Shown here piece by piece: positions 26,037 to 33,536 of a DNA stretch of 50,192 bases. Origin of the DNA: Candidatus Binataceae bacterium (GTDB lineage: Bacteria > Desulfobacterota > Binatia > Binatales > Binataceae). A program made the translations under genes and the position numbers. The notes under the pieces are model-generated. The model searched no databases. It was not told where the DNA came from and saw only the letters and a list, made by a program, of their open reading frames with translations. The stretch is taken from contig JADMIL010000020.1 of the NCBI GenBank assembly GCA_015478645.1, positions 1 through 50,192 of the forward strand, given 5' to 3'. How positions within the stretch are numbered: the first letter of the stretch is position 1; every line of letters starts with the position of its first letter.

Positions 26037-26063
26037 GGACCATGTGGAGTGCCCACATGGTCC
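26037..26063 (-). terminator. Hairpin between rplT and pheS (terminator or attenuator)
   Basis: CCACATGGTCC and GGACCATGTGG form a perfect 11-bp stem with a 5-base loop. On the transcribed (minus) strand it is followed by TTTGCTT, a short U-rich tail. It lies 62 bp upstream of the pheS start, where several bacteria regulate pheST by attenuation. A TTGACA follows it on the minus strand (26031-26026), but no convincing -10 is present. Confidence 0.6.
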
Positions 26064-26106
26064 CGTCAGCGGCCGGCGCGCGCTTGCGCGGCGCGATCGC
26101 GCCGAA

Positions 26107-26472
26107 TCAGGCGGCCTGGGCCTCGAGCGCGCTCTTGGCCGCGCGCACCAGTTCGCCGAACAGCGCCTCGCGTTCCATCGCGAGCGCCGCCAACTGCTTG
26201 CGATCAAGTTCGATCCCGGCTTGCTTGAGCCCGGCGATGAAGCGGCTGTAGTTCATGCCGTGCTCGCGCACCAGCGCGTTGATCCGGGTGATCCACAGGG
26301 CGCGGAATTCGCGCTTCTTGGTTTTGCGATCGCGATAGGCGTAGGTCAGGCCCTTTTCGAGCGTATTGCGGGCCTGCCGGTAAAGCTTGCGTCCACCGAC
26401 GAAGCCGGAGGCGAGCTTGAGTTGCCGTTTATGGCGGCGGCGGGTTTTAGGGCCGCCTTTGGCGCGTGGCAT
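26107..26472 (-). CDS. rplT: 50S ribosomal protein L20
   Basis: Essential for early assembly of the large ribosomal subunit and, in other bacteria, translational autoregulator of its operon. 121 residues of unmistakable L20: [20 protein letters not shown] at the start, then [39 protein letters not shown] and a C-terminal helix. The basic N-terminal tail that threads into 23S rRNA is complete. A GAAGGAAGG stretch upstream serves as ribosome site. It follows rpmI after 146 bp. Confidence 0.98.
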   Translation of the reverse strand: MPRAKGGPKTRRRHKRQLKLASGFVGGRKLYRQARNTLEKGLTYAYRDRKTKKREFRALWITRINALVREHGMNYSRFIAGLKQAGIELDRKQLAALAMEREALFGELVRAAKSALEAQAA

Positions 26473-26513
26473 CGAGGATCAGTCCTTCCTTCAAATTATT
26501 CGCAAGTCGACCG

Positions 26514-26535
26514 CTTCGGATACCAGGATCCGAAG
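26514..26535. repeat. Inverted repeat in the rpmI-rplT spacer
   Basis: CTTCGGAT and ATCCGAAG (eight-base arms, loop of six). In the operon direction no U-tract follows, so it is not a terminator there. It may be an mRNA structure in the 5' region of rplT, where L20 autoregulation is known in other species; this is a guess. Confidence 0.35.
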
Positions 26536-26618
26536 TTTTGCAGTCCGCATTTGACTGCCGCGGTTGATACGGCGTTGGCGCTCCTGGGCGTCAGCCCGCC
26601 GCAATCGCCAACCCGCGT

Positions 26619-26816
26619 CTATAAATACGGGACCATCCGGCGAATCGTCTCGCCGTCGGTGCGATTGAGGATCCCGGCCGAGCCGAGCCGGCGCTTGCGG
26701 CCGCGGCTCTTGCTCGACAGCAGATGGCGCAGGTTGGTCCGCTTGTGCTTGACCTTGCCGGTCTTGGTCACCTTAAAGCGCTTGGCGGCGCTGCGCGAGG
26801 TTTTGATCTTGGGCAT
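26619..26816 (-). CDS. rpmI: 50S ribosomal protein L35
   Basis: A small, strongly basic large-subunit protein of 65 residues. It starts MPKIKTSRSAAKRFKVTKTG and continues KHKRTNLRHLLSSKSRGRKRRLG, exactly the L35 pattern. It lies between infC (56 bp upstream) and rplT, the invariant bacterial order. Ribosome site GGAAGCGGAACC. Confidence 0.97.
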   Translation of the reverse strand: MPKIKTSRSAAKRFKVTKTGKVKHKRTNLRHLLSSKSRGRKRRLGSAGILNRTDGETIRRMVPYL

Positions 26817-26872
26817 AACGGTTCCGCTTCCCGAAAAAAAATCTTTGCTTGCCCCGTTCGCACGGAGCGTCC

Positions 26873-27409
26873 CTAACGCGGCGTCAAGAGCACGGACATG
26901 TTGCGCCCTTCCATCCGGGTCTGCCCGTCCGGCTGCGCGATATCCCGCACCTGCTCAACGATCTTGTCCAGCAGCGCCCGTCCGAGTTCGGGATGGGTTA
27001 TCTGCCGGCCGCGAAACGAAATCGAGAGCTTAACACGCTGGCCTTCGGTTACAAAGCGGCGGATATGGCCAACTTTGAAGTCGACATCATGCTTGCCGGT
27101 CAGCGCGCCCATCTTGACTTCCTTGACCGCGCCGGCCGCCGCGCCGCGCTTGGAGTCGTGCGCCTTTTTCTTCTGCGCGTAGCGGTATTTGTCGAAGTCC
27201 GTGATGCGGCAGACCGGCGGATTGGCGGTAGGCGCCACTTCGACCAGATCAAGGCCGCGGCTTTCAGCCACTTTGAGCGCGTCGCGGATATTCAGCACGC
27301 CGACCTGGCTACCGTCGGCGTCGATCACGCGAACTTCGGTGGCCCGAATCAGATTATTGGTGCGAACGGCCGGTTCCCTCGACGGCGGGGTACGAAAATC
27401 TCTACGGAT
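26873..27409 (-). CDS. infC: Translation initiation factor IF-3, probable AUC start codon
   Basis: IF-3 binds the 30S subunit and rejects non-AUG, non-initiator complexes. The conserved body includes VRTNNLIRATEVRVIDADGS, FDKYRYAQKKKAHDSK, KEVKMGALTGKHDVDFKVGH and FVTEGQRVKLSISFRGRQI. The first ATG/GTG/TTG-type start (GTG 27328) would cut the conserved N-terminus in half. Reading upstream in frame, homology continues to the codons for RRDFRTPPSREPAVRTNN. These are preceded by ATC (27409-27407), five bases after a perfect GGAGGT (27420-27415). A rare AUU/AUC/AUA start is a known trait of infC and lets IF-3 repress its own translation; Myxococcus infC uses AUC. With this start the protein has 178 residues, the normal length. 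Confidence 0.93.
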   Translation of the reverse strand: MRRDFRTPPSREPAVRTNNLIRATEVRVIDADGSQVGVLNIRDALKVAESRGLDLVEVAPTANPPVCRITDFDKYRYAQKKKAHDSKRGAAAGAVKEVKMGALTGKHDVDFKVGHIRRFVTEGQRVKLSISFRGRQITHPELGRALLDKIVEQVRDIAQPDGQTRMEGRNMSVLLTPR

Positions 27410-27414
27410 AAGCC

Positions 27415-27420
27415 ACCTCC
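27415..27420 (-). promoter_or_regulatory. infC ribosome binding site that fixes the AUC start
   Basis: A consensus GGAGGT is followed after GGCTT by ATC. No ATG, GTG or TTG in frame lies within range of it. Together with the conserved coding downstream it decides the infC start. Confidence 0.85.
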
Positions 27421-27548
27421 CTCAACCTTGCGGCCGAGTACCTAATAATGCGCCCGGGGCGCGTCGATCCGTGGCCGCGGCGAATTCCGCCGGCGCGCGG
27501 GCTATCTAAATTAGCTCAAAACGGCTTCAGGAATAAAGTCAAGATCGC

Positions 27549-29492
27549 TTATGCCGGAACCGGCTCCGCCTTGAGCAGCGCAAGCAGCGCCGCCAGCCCG
27601 AGCGTCTGGCCCTTGGCCCCGCGCAGCAGGCGCAGCGAAACCTCGCGCGCCGCCGCCTCGCGCTCGCCCACCACGACCATAAACGGAACCTTGGCCAACT
27701 CGGCCTCGCGCACCTTGAAGCCGAGCTTCTCGTTGCGCAAATCGGCGCTCGCGCGCCAACCCTCGGCCTTGATTAGCGCGGCGACTTCCGCCGCGTAGTC
27801 CTCGACCTTTTCGCTGAGCGAGAGCACGCGCACCTGCTCGGGCGCGAGCCACATCGGCAGCACGCCGCCGGTATGCTCGATGAGCACGCCGATAAAGCGC
27901 TCGAGCGAGCCCAGAATCGCGCGATGGATCATCACCGGACGCGCCTCGCTTCCGGCGCTGGTCGTGTAGGTCAGGTCGAAGCGCTCGGGCATGTTGTAGT
28001 CGAGCTGGATCGTCGCGAGCTGCCATTTGCGCTTGAGCGCGTCGGGCACATAGATCTCGATCTTGGGACCGTAGAATGCACCCTCGCCGGGATTCTCCTC
28101 CCACGGCAGGCCGTTGCGATCGAGCGCGGCGCCCAGCACGGCCTCATTCGCGCGCCACGTCTCGGCGGTGCCGAGATGCTTCTCGGGCATCGTCGCGACT
28201 CTGGATTCGAGCCGCTCGAAACCCAGCGCCGTGTAGACATCGCGCACCATTCTCAAGTTCAGATCGATCTCTTCGGCGACCTGCTCGGGCGCGCAGAAGA
28301 CATGCGCGTCATCCTGGGCCATCGTGCGCACGCGGGTCAGCCCGTGCAAGGCGCCTGAACGCTCGGCGCGATGCAGCCGGCCGAAATCCGCGATACGCAG
28401 CGGGAGGTCGCGGTACGATCGCTTCTCCGCGCGATAGACAAACGTATGGCCCGGGCAGTTCATCGGCTTGAAGGCGTAGCCCTTGCGCCAGCCGTCGGAG
28501 CCGGCGTCGACCTCGTCGCCCGCCTCGCCCTCGCGGTCGTTGGTCAAAAACATGTTCTCGCGGAAATTTTCCCAATGGCCCGAGGTGTGCCACAACTCGT
28601 TCTTGAAGACCTGCGGCGTGATCACTTCGTCGAAGCCGTAGCGGCGGTAGAGCCGGCGCATGTAGTCGACCAGCGCGCCGTAGATAATTGCGCCTTTCGG
28701 TAGGAAAAAGGGCGACCCCGGCGAGATCGGGTCGAACAGAAACAGTCCCATCTCGCGGCCGAGCTTGCGATGGTCGCGGGTGCGCGCCAGCTCGATCAGC
28801 TGGAGATGCTCCTCGAGCGCCTCTTTGGTCGCGAACGAGGTCCCGTAGATCCGCGAGAGCATCGCGTTGTGCTCGTCGCCGCGCCAGTACGCGCCCGCCA
28901 CGCTGGTCAGCTTGAAGGCCCGGATATAGCGGGTCGAGGGCACGTGCGGCCCGCGGCACAGGTCCATCCAGTCGCCCTGCTTGTAGATCGAGACCCGCTC
29001 CTCGGGAATGTTCTCCAGGATCTCGACCTTGTAATGCTCGCCCATCCGCTCGAAGGTCTCGATCGCCTCGTCGCGCGCAACTTCGATGCGCTCGACCTTG
29101 AGGTCGGCCTTGGCCAGCTCACGCATCTTCTGCTCGATGCGCGGCAGGTCCTCGACCGTGAACGGCCGCGCCGGCGCGAAGTCATAGAAAAAGCCGTCCT
29201 CGATCGTCGGGCCGATCGTCACCTGCGTGCCGGGAAACAGGCTCTGCACCGCCTGCGCCATCAGATGGGCGGTCGAATGGCGGATGACCTCGATCCCCGC
29301 GGGGCTGTCGGCGGCGATCGGCTCGACCGTCGCGTCGTGTTCGAGCGGGCGGCTCATATCGACCAGCTTGCCGTTGACCCGTGCCGCGATCACGTCGCGT
29401 CCGCCCGCGCCGTCGAGCGCCTGGCGCACCGAGACGCCGGCGGCGACCGTATGCGTCGCGCCGTTGACCGTAACGCTAATGGCGGGGCTCAT
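27549..29492 (-). CDS. thrS: Threonine-tRNA ligase
   Basis: Charges tRNA-Thr; 647 residues, the full bacterial length. Domains in order: TGS (VTVNGATHTVAAGVSVRQAL), the editing domain with HSTAHLMAQAVQSLFPG and the later YWRGDEHNAMLSRIYGTSF, and the class II core with KGYAFKPMNCPGHTFVYRAEKRSYRDLPLR. The zinc-binding Cys is in MNCPGH. Motif 2 is LTRVRTMAQDDAHVFC, motif 3 PVMIHRAILGSLERFIGVLIEHTGG, then the C-terminal anticodon domain. It is the first gene of thrS-infC-rpmI-rplT-pheST-ihfA-merR; 139 bp separate it from infC. tRNA-Val lies 111 bp upstream on the same strand. Confidence 0.97.
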   Translation of the reverse strand: MSPAISVTVNGATHTVAAGVSVRQALDGAGGRDVIAARVNGKLVDMSRPLEHDATVEPIAADSPAGIEVIRHSTAHLMAQAVQSLFPGTQVTIGPTIEDGFFYDFAPARPFTVEDLPRIEQKMRELAKADLKVERIEVARDEAIETFERMGEHYKVEILENIPEERVSIYKQGDWMDLCRGPHVPSTRYIRAFKLTSVAGAYWRGDEHNAMLSRIYGTSFATKEALEEHLQLIELARTRDHRKLGREMGLFLFDPISPGSPFFLPKGAIIYGALVDYMRRLYRRYGFDEVITPQVFKNELWHTSGHWENFRENMFLTNDREGEAGDEVDAGSDGWRKGYAFKPMNCPGHTFVYRAEKRSYRDLPLRIADFGRLHRAERSGALHGLTRVRTMAQDDAHVFCAPEQVAEEIDLNLRMVRDVYTALGFERLESRVATMPEKHLGTAETWRANEAVLGAALDRNGLPWEENPGEGAFYGPKIEIYVPDALKRKWQLATIQLDYNMPERFDLTYTTSAGSEARPVMIHRAILGSLERFIGVLIEHTGGVLPMWLAPEQVRVLSLSEKVEDYAAEVAALIKAEGWRASADLRNEKLGFKVREAELAKVPFMVVVGEREAAAREVSLRLLRGAKGQTLGLAALLALLKAEPVPA

Positions 29493-29603
29493 CGGTTAGA
29501 TCCGCCGGGGCGTGGCGCTGACGCGGGCCGCCATCGCGGGGTAATCAAGCCGATGCCGCGGCATCGGGGGAATGAAGCGCGCGGCGCATCGCCGGCGCAA
29601 TGA

Positions 29604-29678
29604 TGGTAGGCACGGGCGGGATTGAACCGCCGACCCCTTCCGTGTCAGGGAAGTGCTCTCCCGCTGAGCTACGTGCCT
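29604..29678 (-). tRNA. tRNA-Val (anticodon GAC), CCA encoded
   Basis: Read on the minus strand: 7-bp acceptor stem AGGCACG/CGTGCCT, D arm GCTCAGCGGGAGAGC, anticodon stem CTTCC/GGAAG with loop CTGACAC (anticodon GAC at 29646-29644), variable loop GGGTC, T arm GGCGG-TTCAATC-CCGCC, discriminator A and genomic CCA (29606-29604). All stems pair perfectly. Its 5' side, not its 3' end, faces the lower-G+C restriction-modification cassette. Confidence 0.97.
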
Positions 29679-29853
29679 TTGCAAGGAGGATGTTCATCGA
29701 AAAACGCGCATATTGATCCGAAAGATTCCCAAGTAACCCGCAAGATTAGACAATTCCGCGCCCTCCAGCAACCAACGCCATCGTGACGGCCAGGATGAAG
29801 AACGGGGCATGCTCCCACCGAGATTGAACTCTGCTAGAGTCCGCAATCGCCCA

Positions 29854-30873
29854 ATGTCGCCATATTATCAAACAAAGCGCGGCCAAGTCGTCCTCGGCGA
29901 TTCGCTGGCTTACATGGCCGGTTTGAAGGCGAGGTCGATCGACCTCATCGTCACAAGCCCGCCATTTGGACTCGTCCGCAAGAAGGACTATGGCAACGTG
30001 GAAAGCCACGAGTACGTCGAGTGGTTCAAGTCGTTCGGCAATGAATTCAAGCGACTCCTGAAAGCAAGCGGCTCTCTCGTAATAGATATTGGCGGCGCGT
30101 GGATTCCTGGCCAGCCAACGAGATCACTTTACCATTTCGAGCTCGCAATCATGCTCTGCCGAGAAATGGGCTTCTATCTCGCCCAAGAGTTTTTTTGGTG
30201 GAATCCGTCAAAGCTTCCAAGCCCAGCCGAGTGGGTGACCGTCCGTCGCATTCGCGTGAAGGACGCCGTAAATATTGTTTGGTGGTTGTCGATCACGCCT
30301 TGGCCAAAGGCGAGTAACAGGCGGGTCCTCGCTCCCTATAGCGCCGCGATGAAGGGTCTGCTCAAGAACGGATATAGAGCGAAGTTGCGTCCGAGCGGCC
30401 ACGATATCAGTAAGAATTTCTCGAATGACAATGGTGCCGCCATACCGCCGAATCTAATCGCCATCCCGAACACGGAGAGCAACTCGTACTATCTAAGATA
30501 CTGCGAGAGGCACGGTCTAAAGCCGCATCCGGCTCGATTTCCGGCTTCTTTACCCGAATTTTTTGTCCGCATGCTCACGGACGATGGAGACACCGTCCTC
30601 GATCCGTTCGCCGGCAGTTGCGTAGTAGGAGAGGTGTGCGAGCGTCTACACCGGAGATGGACGTGTGTTGAGATGCGCGAGGATTACTTGAAGGGGGCAC
30701 TTGGCCGATTCGAGAGAGCGCCGGAGCCAAAGCAGGAGCAGATGTTCGATGCGAGCGGAGAAAGCTCCGCCTACAAATTGCATCACCCCGCCGCGTTGTG
30801 GAACGGGCACGAAGACCCGTTGGAGAAAGATGGCGGCAAAGAGCGGAAACTAAATGCCCGCCGTCGCTCCTGA
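29854..30873 (+). CDS. M.PvuII-like DNA (cytosine-N4) methyltransferase
   Basis: Modifies host DNA to protect it from the nuclease encoded next to it. The 339-residue protein is a beta-class enzyme: catalytic motif IV TSPPFG (34-39) comes first and the SAM-binding motif I DPFAGS (250-255) is near the C-terminus. Remembered long matches to M.PvuII include SHEYVEWFKSF, NPSKLPSPAEWV, RRIRVKDAVNIVWW, RPSGHDISKNFSNDNGAAIPP and HPARFPASLPEFF, so N4-cytosine methylation is likely. A CAGCTG specificity is possible but not proven, since specificity can diverge. ATG 29854 matches the family start; ATG 29809 is upstream. Base composition is visibly lower in G+C than the flanks, a sign of transfer. It overlaps the HNH gene by 20 bp. 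Confidence 0.9.
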   Translation: MSPYYQTKRGQVVLGDSLAYMAGLKARSIDLIVTSPPFGLVRKKDYGNVESHEYVEWFKSFGNEFKRLLKASGSLVIDIGGAWIPGQPTRSLYHFELAIMLCREMGFYLAQEFFWWNPSKLPSPAEWVTVRRIRVKDAVNIVWWLSITPWPKASNRRVLAPYSAAMKGLLKNGYRAKLRPSGHDISKNFSNDNGAAIPPNLIAIPNTESNSYYLRYCERHGLKPHPARFPASLPEFFVRMLTDDGDTVLDPFAGSCVVGEVCERLHRRWTCVEMREDYLKGALGRFERAPEPKQEQMFDASGESSAYKLHHPAALWNGHEDPLEKDGGKERKLNARRRS

Positions 30874-31849
30874 ACGAATCGTTCAGGCGATTCTGGACGG
30901 CATAGCCGACGCTGGCTATGTCGGAACTTTGGCATCACCCAAGCGCCGAAATCCGCGGCGATTTATCATTACTGGGCAAAACGCGCCGCAGGTTCTATCG
31001 ATCTACTCGTGGACACTCACCTTCGGAGGCCGTCCGTCACTCAAAAACGAGTACCGCATCCAGATGACGGGGGTGACATCGCCACTTGAGATTGCAACCG
31101 ACGGCCCGACCCTCCTCATCGGTTATGAACCGGACCTGAATTTGTTCGCTGGATTCGACTTACACCGACATCGAACTTTCACCACCGGCTCACCATCGGT
31201 ACAGGTCGACATCGGGGAGCTACAACGGGCAGAAACCGATGGACTGAGCTTTCACAGAAAAGGCAACGACGAAATTGCAGTCGGGATTAGGCCCGATATG
31301 CTCATAGCCTATGCCATGAACGCTACAGTCCTTCACCGCTACGGCCGCGAGGCCAATATACTCAGTCTGTTGACGAAAGCGGTGAGCGAAATTCGGCTTC
31401 CGCAACAGGCGCTGGAGCCGCTGCCCGCAGAGCGCCGGCGGTTTATAACGGAAGTAAGCCGTCTGAGCCGAGAGGCCGGATTCAGGCAACAGGTTCTTTT
31501 TGCTTACGGCAATCGATGTGCCGTGACTCGCGTGCAGCTACATCTCGTTGACGCAGCGCACATTCTTCCAGTGGGTGCGCCCGGAAGCGCCGATCATGTT
31601 CGGAATGGGCTTGCCCTGTCGCCGACATACCATCGCGCTTTCGATGCGGGGCTGATTTATTTGGACGAACAGTTTCGCATGCAGATTTATGATGGCAACC
31701 TTCAGGCGCTCCAACATCTGAGACTTGCGGGAGGCTTGGAATCGTTCAAGGCTCCGCTCGGGCAGATATTCCTTCCGCCCGATCCCGCTCAAAGGCCGTC
31801 GCCAGATTTCATCCGACGCGCGAACCGATTCCGCCAAATAGCAACATAG
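30854..31849 (+). CDS. HNH restriction endonuclease partner of the methyltransferase
   Basis: Presumed restriction enzyme, 331 residues. The C-terminal third is an HNH nuclease: FRQQVLFAYGNRCAVT, then the motif residues H236 (DAAHILPV), N251 (VRNGLALS) and H260 (TYHRAFDAGLI). The first two thirds (RFIITGQNAP ... NEYRIQMTG ... LLIGYEPDLNLFAGFD) match nothing I can name. They would be the target-recognition part, possibly reading the same sequence as the methyltransferase or a modified base. The start lies inside the methyltransferase gene (20-bp overlap), so the pair is co-translated. It shares the lower-G+C composition. R.PvuII itself is a PD-(D/E)xK enzyme, so this pairing is not the classic one. 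Confidence 0.82.
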   Translation: MPAVAPERIVQAILDGIADAGYVGTLASPKRRNPRRFIITGQNAPQVLSIYSWTLTFGGRPSLKNEYRIQMTGVTSPLEIATDGPTLLIGYEPDLNLFAGFDLHRHRTFTTGSPSVQVDIGELQRAETDGLSFHRKGNDEIAVGIRPDMLIAYAMNATVLHRYGREANILSLLTKAVSEIRLPQQALEPLPAERRRFITEVSRLSREAGFRQQVLFAYGNRCAVTRVQLHLVDAAHILPVGAPGSADHVRNGLALSPTYHRAFDAGLIYLDEQFRMQIYDGNLQALQHLRLAGGLESFKAPLGQIFLPPDPAQRPSPDFIRRANRFRQIAT

Positions 31850-31889
31850 TATTCACCATTTCAGCCAAAGGCAGCTTGCGTTGACACTC

Positions 31890-32324
31890 TCATCCGGTCG
31901 GCGAGGAATCCGCGAGCAGGCCTTTGCCCGGAATATAGTTCACTTCAACCCGGATGCCCTCGGGATCCTCGAACAGGATCGAATAGTAGCCGGGCGCCCA
32001 TTTGCCGACTTGCGGCGCGCGCTCGATCTTCGCCCCGAGCCGGCGCACCAACTCATGCACCGCGTCGACGTCGTCCCGCGATCGCGCGCGAAAGCATACG
32101 TGATGGATGCCGCTGCGGCCCTGATCATACGCGGTCGCGCGGAATTCCGCAGCCGCGCGCGTCACGCCGAAGCCGGTGCGTCCGCCGATGCAGTAAAAGG
32201 TATTGGCGTCGTCATGCACGACCCGCGTGAGGCCCATGAAGGGCAGCAGTTCGCGGTAGAACGCGACGCATTGGTCGAACTTTGCGACCGTGACGTAGAG
32301 GTGCGCGATCCCGTTTATTTCCAT
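31890..32324 (-). CDS. VOC-superfamily (glyoxalase/dioxygenase fold) protein
   Basis: A 144-residue single-domain metalloprotein fold. It begins INGIAHLYVTVAKFDQCVAFYRELLPFMGL, the usual first beta-alpha-beta unit. H8 (AHLYV), the central SGIHHVCFRA and the C-terminal DPEGIRVEVNY could supply the His/Glu metal ligands. The family ranges from glyoxalases to resistance proteins, so no reaction can be named. The start ATG has AAGGAG seven bases upstream. It stands alone, convergent with the restriction cassette, whose stop is 40 bp away; composition returns here to the high-G+C norm. Confidence 0.8.
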   Translation of the reverse strand: MEINGIAHLYVTVAKFDQCVAFYRELLPFMGLTRVVHDDANTFYCIGGRTGFGVTRAAAEFRATAYDQGRSGIHHVCFRARSRDDVDAVHELVRRLGAKIERAPQVGKWAPGYYSILFEDPEGIRVEVNYIPGKGLLADSSPTG

Positions 32325-32404
32325 CGGAGGGCTCCTTCCGCGCGCCGCTGCGCGCTCGCCGTTGCGCGGTGCGTCCGCTCGGCGACGGCGCGCGCGGCGA
32401 TGCG

Positions 32405-33355
32405 CTAGCCGCGCTTGCTGCGTCCGGTAAAGGCGCGCGCGAGACCCGGCGGCAGATACGTCCTAATATAACGAAACAAATTCTTGGCGTGAGTCGGATC
32501 CTGCCGGATCGCCTCGCGAAACGATCGCCGCGCCGCCTCGCGATCGCCTTCGCGCAGGGCGACCAGCCCTTCATGGGCGAGCTGGTTGCTGGCCAGCCGG
32601 TTGAGGCGGATATAGGGCGAGAAATCGTCGAAGAACGAGTTGAAGTGCAGTTGGTTGCGCTCGCCCTCGACCAGCGGCTTGCGATAGGCGCCGACCTGCG
32701 GACGCGGTTGCTCGCCGCGATGGCGATGGCGTCCGGGACTGGCTTCGCGATCGCTGTGCCCGGCCTCGAAAGTATAGCCCCAGTTGGTGATCGCGAATTG
32801 GCAGGCCAGATGCACCGCGTCGAGTTCCGTGTCATCGACCGCCATCACGCCGCCCGGCTTGAGCAGCTTATGGATGAAGACCAGGTCGACGAAGGCGCCG
32901 TCGAAGCGATGGTCGCCGTCGATGAAGGCGAAGTCGAACCGGCGGCCCTGTTCGACCAGCTTGGGCAGGAAAATCTCCGACGGCTCCTGATGAAACTCGA
33001 CCAGGCCGTCGACCCCGGCCTCGCGCAGCACGCGGCGCGCCCCGTTGTGATAGTTCTTCGCCTGATACGGATCCATGATGATATGCGGCTGGCGCACGCC
33101 GCCATTTTCGAGCATTGCCTCGAGCATGTGCAGGGTCGAGAGTCCCCAGCCCATGCCGACCTCGATCGTTGCTGCGGGCTTGATCCGCCGCACCAGGTCG
33201 CCGAGGAATTTGCCGCGTCCAGGGGTGACGCTGGTGGGATAGAGGCTCTGGCTGAAACCGTCGTCGCCGTGGACCATCCCTTCGCGATAGAGTTTCTCGA
33301 TTTGCGCGCGTATTTGCGCGCGGCCGGTAATTTCCGATGCTTCGACGTTCACCAT
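32405..33355 (-). CDS. Class I SAM-dependent methyltransferase
   Basis: A 316-residue enzyme with a Rossmann methyltransferase core: ATIEVGMGWGLSTLHMLEAM (motif I, GMGWG), FDFAFIDGDHRFDGAFVDLVF (metal/acidic strand) and LLKPGGVMAVDDTELDAV. The IDGDHxxxG signature is that of the Methyltransf_24 or cephalosporin-hydroxylase/O-methyltransferase group, often Mg-dependent. The C-terminal 90 residues (ending in a tetratricopeptide-like VALREGDREAARRSFREAI) are helical and unusual for the core family. The ATG at 33355 is chosen; the frame runs on for 79 residues of low-quality sequence upstream. The substrate is unknown. It is divergent from the permease gene across 181 bp. Confidence 0.8.
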   Translation of the reverse strand: MVNVEASEITGRAQIRAQIEKLYREGMVHGDDGFSQSLYPTSVTPGRGKFLGDLVRRIKPAATIEVGMGWGLSTLHMLEAMLENGGVRQPHIIMDPYQAKNYHNGARRVLREAGVDGLVEFHQEPSEIFLPKLVEQGRRFDFAFIDGDHRFDGAFVDLVFIHKLLKPGGVMAVDDTELDAVHLACQFAITNWGYTFEAGHSDREASPGRHRHRGEQPRPQVGAYRKPLVEGERNQLHFNSFFDDFSPYIRLNRLASNQLAHEGLVALREGDREAARRSFREAIRQDPTHAKNLFRYIRTYLPPGLARAFTGRSKRG

Positions 33356-33536
33356 TTTGCCTTCCGCCACGCGCTGGCCGGCCGCCGCGATCAGATCGTG
33401 CGATCGCCGGCGGCGCAGCCCTCCGATTACATGCGAGCGCCCCGCGCTGATCAACCCGCGCGACGCGATTGTCGGTGCGCGACGGCGGCCCGGATCATCT
33501 GCTAAGCTCGCCTCGCCCGCACCGCTGGTGGATGCG

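Noticed and set aside
29746-30009. Minus-strand 87-codon frame over the methyltransferase start
   Set aside because: Antisense to strongly conserved methyltransferase coding; could be mistaken for a controller protein but has no helix-turn-helix.
29604-31849. Integrase-mediated island at the tRNA-Val 3' end
   Set aside because: The cassette is on the 5' side of the tRNA, there is no integrase and no repeated tRNA 3' segment.
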